NCBI GenBank assembly: GCA_020073525.1
Contig: JAIQFA010000031.1
Location: forward strand, 1-51,686
Direction: 5' to 3'
Source: Terriglobia bacterium
GTDB taxonomy: Bacteria; Acidobacteriota; Terriglobia; Terriglobales; Acidobacteriaceae
Length of the DNA: 51,686 bases
Numbering within the stretch: position 1 is the first letter of the stretch; the number at the start of each line of letters is the position of its first letter. Shown in pieces: positions 47,349 through 51,686 of this stretch. The notes under the pieces are model-generated. The model saw nothing but the letters and a program-made list of their open reading frames with translations, was not told the origin of the DNA and searched no databases. The translations under genes and the position numbers were made by a program.

Positions 47349-47470
47349 GCAAGGTTTCAAGGTTTCAGGGTTTCAAAGTTGCAAGGTTTAAAGGCACTCG
47401 ACGTGCTTAGGCCGCCGAATCGTTGAAACCTTGAAACCTTGAAACTTTGAAACCTGCATCCCTGCAACCT
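47349..47470. repeat. Array of GGTTTCAA units in inverted orientation
   Basis: The left arm has AAGGTTTCAAGGTTTCAGGG and further variants to about 47390; the right arm has GTTGAAACCTTGAAACCTTG and AAACTTTGAAACC (47425-47455). Units of about 9 bases are tandem within each arm and inverted between arms, separated by about 35 bp. Transcribed RNA would form a long imperfect hairpin. It lies upstream of both the leftward lipoprotein and the rightward str operon. Confidence 0.75.
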
Positions 47471-47496
47471 CAATGTTTCGATGCTGCTAACAGTGG

Positions 47497-47525
47497 TTGA
47501 CGATGTGCAGGCTAGTTGTTATTAT
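47497..47525 (+). promoter_or_regulatory. Candidate str-operon promoter
   Basis: TTGACG (47497-47502) and TATTAT (47520-47525) are separated by exactly 17 bp. Transcription would begin near 47532, leaving a leader of about 450 bases before rpsL, long for a ribosomal operon. No ribosomal-protein binding site could be recognised by eye. Confidence 0.45.
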
Positions 47526-47946
47526 CAAACAGTTCCGCGAGTTAGGTCTGGCTTGCCTGTATACGGCAGTCTTGTCGAATGCGCAACCTGCGCTGGCGAC
47601 GGGCTCCGGGAAGATCTTGGCTGAGCTTTGAAGAAATACGTACCCGGTTGGAATATTGACCGGGAACGCCCTCGCTGAAACATCCTGCGAAAACCATCGC
47701 GCCCGAAATTTGGGAGTCACGCGGGGCTATGCAGGGGAAGCAGACGAAACGGAGCGCCTCCAAACCTGAAACAGGGGCAAGGCGTGGCGTCACCGTCGTC
47801 GGCGACTAGTCTGAGTTGGAACCGAACGATTTCTCACCGCCATTTGTGCGCGGGAGAGTATGGCTGGGCGCGACAGCCTGTGCCAGACCGGGAGACGGGG
47901 CCAAGCCCTGTTCCTGCGGAACTGTGTGGTTGGACGAAATGTGGCG

Positions 47947-47970
47947 GTAGAGACGCGGCTTGCTGCGTCT
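47947..47970. repeat. GAGACGCGGC-family hairpin just upstream of rpsL
   Basis: GTAGAGACGCGGC and GCTGCGTCT with a TT apex (one mismatch) form half of the paired-hairpin repeat seen at 10143 and 22568. It ends 13 bases before the rpsL GTG, immediately before its ribosome-binding site, so a hairpin in the transcript could affect translation. Confidence 0.65.
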
Positions 47971-47983
47971 GGGAGTGGCGAGA

Positions 47984-48361
47984 GTGCCTACTTTTAATCA
48001 GCTGGTGAAATTCGGCCGCGAACGGACCAAATATAAGACGGCGAGTCCGGCTCTGCAGTCGTGTCCGCAGAAGCGCGGAGTGTGCACGCGTGTGTATACC
48101 CAGACGCCGAAGAAGCCGAACTCGGCATTGCGCAAGGTGGCGCGTGTTCGGCTGACGAATGGAATCGAAGTTACGACGTACATCCCTGGCGTTGGCCATA
48201 ACTTGCAGGAGCACTCGATTGTGTTGATCCGCGGCGGCCGCGTGAAGGATTTGCCAGGCGTGCGTTATCACGTGGTGCGCGGAACGCTCGACGCGACTGG
48301 GGTTACGGGCCGTAACCAGGGGCGCTCGAAGTACGGCACCAAGCGCGCGAAAAAAGCATAG
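47984..48361 (+). CDS. rpsL: 30S ribosomal protein S12
   Basis: The product is 125 residues from GTG 47984 ([12 protein letters not shown]), with GGGAG 8 bases upstream. An in-frame ATG at 47960 would add eight unconserved residues. The conserved [17 protein letters not shown] and [17 protein letters not shown] loops are present, with Lys at the two streptomycin-related positions (the KK in TPKKPN and the K in RVKDLPG), so no resistance substitution is seen. It is the first gene of the str operon and is flanked on both sides by copies of the same hairpin repeat. Confidence 0.97.
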   Translation: MPTFNQLVKFGRERTKYKTASPALQSCPQKRGVCTRVYTQTPKKPNSALRKVARVRLTNGIEVTTYIPGVGHNLQEHSIVLIRGGRVKDLPGVRYHVVRGTLDATGVTGRNQGRSKYGTKRAKKA

Positions 48362-48363
48362 GT

Positions 48364-48387
48364 GTAGAGGCGCGGCTTGTCCGCGTC
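48364..48387. repeat. GAGACGCGGC-family hairpin just after rpsL
   Basis: GTAGAGGCGCGGC and CCGCGTCT, a decayed copy, begin 3 bases after the rpsL stop. With the copy before rpsL it brackets the gene in the same orientation. Confidence 0.55.
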
Positions 48388-48397
48388 TGCGGCTCTA

Positions 48398-48427
48398 GCT
48401 AGAAGCTAGCAGCCAGGAGCTAGAAGC
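48398..48427. repeat. AGCT-phrase repeat before rpsG
   Basis: GCTAGAAGCTAGCAGCCAGG continues AGCTAGAAGC and ends 5 bases before the rpsG ATG at 48432. The embedded CCAGGAGC may supply the ribosome-binding site for rpsG. Confidence 0.45.
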
Positions 48428-48431
48428 AGAA

Positions 48432-48902
48432 ATGCCAAGAAAAGGACACACCCCAAAGCGAACAGTCGAGGCGGATCCGATCTATGGATCGGACCTGGTG
48501 ACAAAGTTCATCAACTCGATGATGTGGCAGGGAAAGAAATCGACTGCCGAAGGCATTTTTTATAAGTCGCTCGAGAAGTTGAAGGAAAAGGGCGGCGACG
48601 AGCCTTTGAAGTTGTTCACCAAGGCGGTCGAGAACGCCAAGCCGTTGCTCGAAGTAAAGACGCGGCGCGTGGGCGGCGCAAACTACCAGGTGCCGATCGA
48701 AGTCGCACCCGACCGCCGGACATCGCTGGCCATCCGTTGGATCGTGAGCTATGCACGTGGCCGTGGCGAAAAGGGAATGATCGAGAAGTTGACGAACGAG
48801 TTGCTTGACGCCTCGAATGGCAAAGGCGCCGCCATCAAGAAGAAAGAAGACGTGCACCGTATGGCGGAAGCAAACAAGGCGTTCGCGCATTACCGGTGGT
48901 AA
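48432..48902 (+). CDS. rpsG: 30S ribosomal protein S7
   Basis: The product is 156 residues, the usual length. The family signature is [20 protein letters not shown] at the N-terminus, followed by [25 protein letters not shown] and the end [15 protein letters not shown]7 initiates assembly of the 30S head by binding the 3' domain of 16S rRNA. It lies 70 bp after rpsL, across two repeats, and 100 bp before fusA. Confidence 0.97.
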   Translation: MPRKGHTPKRTVEADPIYGSDLVTKFINSMMWQGKKSTAEGIFYKSLEKLKEKGGDEPLKLFTKAVENAKPLLEVKTRRVGGANYQVPIEVAPDRRTSLAIRWIVSYARGRGEKGMIEKLTNELLDASNGKGAAIKKKEDVHRMAEANKAFAHYRW

Positions 48903-49002
48903 AAGGCCGCGAGCTTCGGGCTCCGAGTTGCGAGCAAGAAGCTAACGACGAACGACCAGCGACTAACGACAGATTTTAGAGCCCCAGAAAGAGTAGAGAG
49001 TC

Positions 49003-51096
<2,094 letters not shown>

Positions 51097-51138
51097 CAGC
51101 ACGCGCTGCGGTTCATCGCCGATCGCAGATTCTGGGCG

Positions 51139-51444
51139 ATGGATGGCCGGCAAGCGGATTTGGAAGTGGTATTCAGCAAGGCGGGAATCTGGAGTGAGCT
51201 TCTCCGCCGGGCCGAAGGTTATGCGGGGACGGAAATATGGTGCGAGTCCTCGGCGGAACGGCGGTACCGGGTTCTCGATTTCTGGCGGTCGCATCGCGAG
51301 TTCGAGGTGTTCCGGGCGCGGTTTGTAGCAGAGATAGAACGGTTTCATTCGCTGCTGATAAGCGGAGGGATCGTGAGCAAGTTTGAAGTCGTCGGTACCT
51401 ATTACGACGAGCGTGGTGACGGTGACGATTTAGTCGCGACGTAG
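51139..51444 (+). CDS. Small protein between fusA and tuf, dimeric alpha/beta-barrel-like
   Basis: The product is 101 residues from ATG 51139. The segment VFSKAGIWSELLRRAEGYAG, then EIWCESSAERRYRVLDFWRS and FEVFRARFVAEIERF, has the strand-helix order and the late W-x-S/x-F-x-F pattern of small ferredoxin-like dimeric alpha/beta-barrel proteins (the antibiotic biosynthesis monooxygenase type). That assignment is tentative. The frame is that of fusA, and it stays open from the fusA stop, where it reads QHALRFIADRRFWAMDG, so the true start may be earlier at a non-ATG codon. The ATG lacks a good ribosome-binding site. The ORF sits 22 bp before tuf in an otherwise conserved operon. Confidence 0.55.
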   Translation: MDGRQADLEVVFSKAGIWSELLRRAEGYAGTEIWCESSAERRYRVLDFWRSHREFEVFRARFVAEIERFHSLLISGGIVSKFEVVGTYYDERGDGDDLVAT

Positions 51445-51465
51445 AGCTTGAGGAGCTAAGAGCAA

Positions 51466-51686
51466 ATGGCGAAAGAAAAATTTGAGCGGACAAAGCCGCA
51501 CTGCAACGTCGGGACGATTGGTCACATTGACCACGGGAAGACGACGTTGACGGCGGCGATCACGAAGGTCTTGCAGAAGCACAACCCGAAGATTGTGTTC
51601 CGGTCGTTCGATTCGATCGACAACGCTCCGGAAGAAAAGGCGCGTGGCATCACGATTGCCACGGCGCACGTGGAGTATGAGACGCC
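51466..51686 (+). CDS. tuf: Elongation factor Tu, N-terminal part (cut by window edge)
   Basis: The frame opens with [20 protein letters not shown] and has the G1 P-loop [10 protein letters not shown] and the start of switch I ([17 protein letters not shown]). It is cut at the right edge after 73 residues. EF-Tu delivers aminoacyl-tRNA to the ribosome. AGGAG (51450-51454) lies about 11 bases upstream, inside an AGCT phrase (51446-51464). Confidence 0.97.
   Translation, partial: MAKEKFERTKPHCNVGTIGHIDHGKTTLTAAITKVLQKHNPKIVFRSFDSIDNAPEEKARGITIATAHVEYET

Larger units (their letters stand above)
47272..47983. other. 712-bp gap: repeat array, str-operon promoter candidate and leader
   Basis: No convincing gene is present. 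The left part (47349-47470) is an array of TTTCAAGG / CCTTGAAA units in opposite orientations. At 47497-47525 is a strong sigma-70 promoter reading toward rpsL. The rest (47526-47946) would be leader or hold a second promoter nearer rpsL. Two short frames (47579-47659 and 47729-47809) have no ribosome-binding site and were not called. The hairpin repeat at 47947-47970 precedes rpsL. Confidence 0.5.

Noticed and set aside
47579..47809. Two 26-codon frames in the rpsL leader
   Set aside because: Neither has a ribosome-binding site or recognisable sequence; such short frames are expected by chance in 700 bp.

Overview
The window looks like part of the chromosome of an acidobacterium (Acidobacteriota, probably a Terriglobia/'Korobacter'-like lineage). 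This is inference from gene content: a DUF2934 protein, a TolB/FlgO-plus-TPR protein, a PknB-type kinase fused to a beta-propeller, a VCBS-repeat protein ending in a choice-of-anchor-D domain, MacB-like permease pairs, and many dispersed intergenic palindromes. The DNA is moderately GC-rich. Nothing resembling a prophage, conjugative element or CRISPR array was seen. The only clear mobile DNA is the end of an ISAs1-type insertion sequence at the left edge.

Layout. 0-5 kb: IS end, a secreted LssY_C-domain protein, a small secreted protein, a DUF2934 protein, a polytopic membrane protein and a secreted M20 peptidase. 5.3-10.1 kb: a signalling block with a receiver-less sigma-54 activator, a PilZ protein, a soluble histidine kinase overlapping an NtrC-type response regulator, tRNA-Leu(CAG) and a 75-residue protein that looks like a lone H-box helix. 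10.2-19 kb: OsmC, a zinc-ribbon peptide, tRNA-Cys(GCA), a TolB/TPR protein, an exported VCBS protein and a Ser/Thr kinase. 19-22.6 kb: DoxX, a Tat-exported multicopper oxidase, a DUF1684 protein and a VKOR-type thiol oxidase. 22.6-34 kb: two ABC permeases, TrmJ-like methyltransferase, thioredoxin, LexA, DinB-family protein, a membrane protein, a CTP-synthase-like amidotransferase homologue, a GIDE-domain membrane protein, a class V aminotransferase and an amino acid permease. 34-39 kb: an intact membrane diguanylate cyclase divergent from a TPR-GAF protein with a decayed GGDEF domain. 39-43.5 kb: thiolase, 3-hydroxyacyl-CoA dehydrogenase and enoyl-CoA hydratase, interleaved with three small genes. 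43.5-44.6 kb: ribH and nusB. 44.8-47.3 kb: a large lipoprotein. 47.5-51.7 kb: the str operon rpsL-rpsG-fusA-(extra ORF)-tuf.

How genes may work together. The kinase/regulator pair is translationally coupled, and its DNA-binding domain closely resembles that of the neighbouring receiver-less activator, so both may read the same sites. PilZ, the active cyclase and the degenerate cyclase point to c-di-GMP control. Thiolase, dehydrogenase and hydratase are consecutive steps of the C4 acyl-CoA cycle. RibH/NusB and the str operon are standard housekeeping units.

The least conventional material is in DNA structure rather than a named gene system: (i) hairpins with unrelated stems but a constant C-TAAA-G or C-TGAA-G apex, (ii) paired GAGACGCGGC palindromes, two of which bracket rpsL, (iii) phrase-like intergenic repeats, (iv) a ribH with no ATG, GTG or TTG start, and (v) a lexA promoter with an 11-bp-period direct repeat and essentially no leader. 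No computation or database search was run. All homology calls are from recognised motifs.
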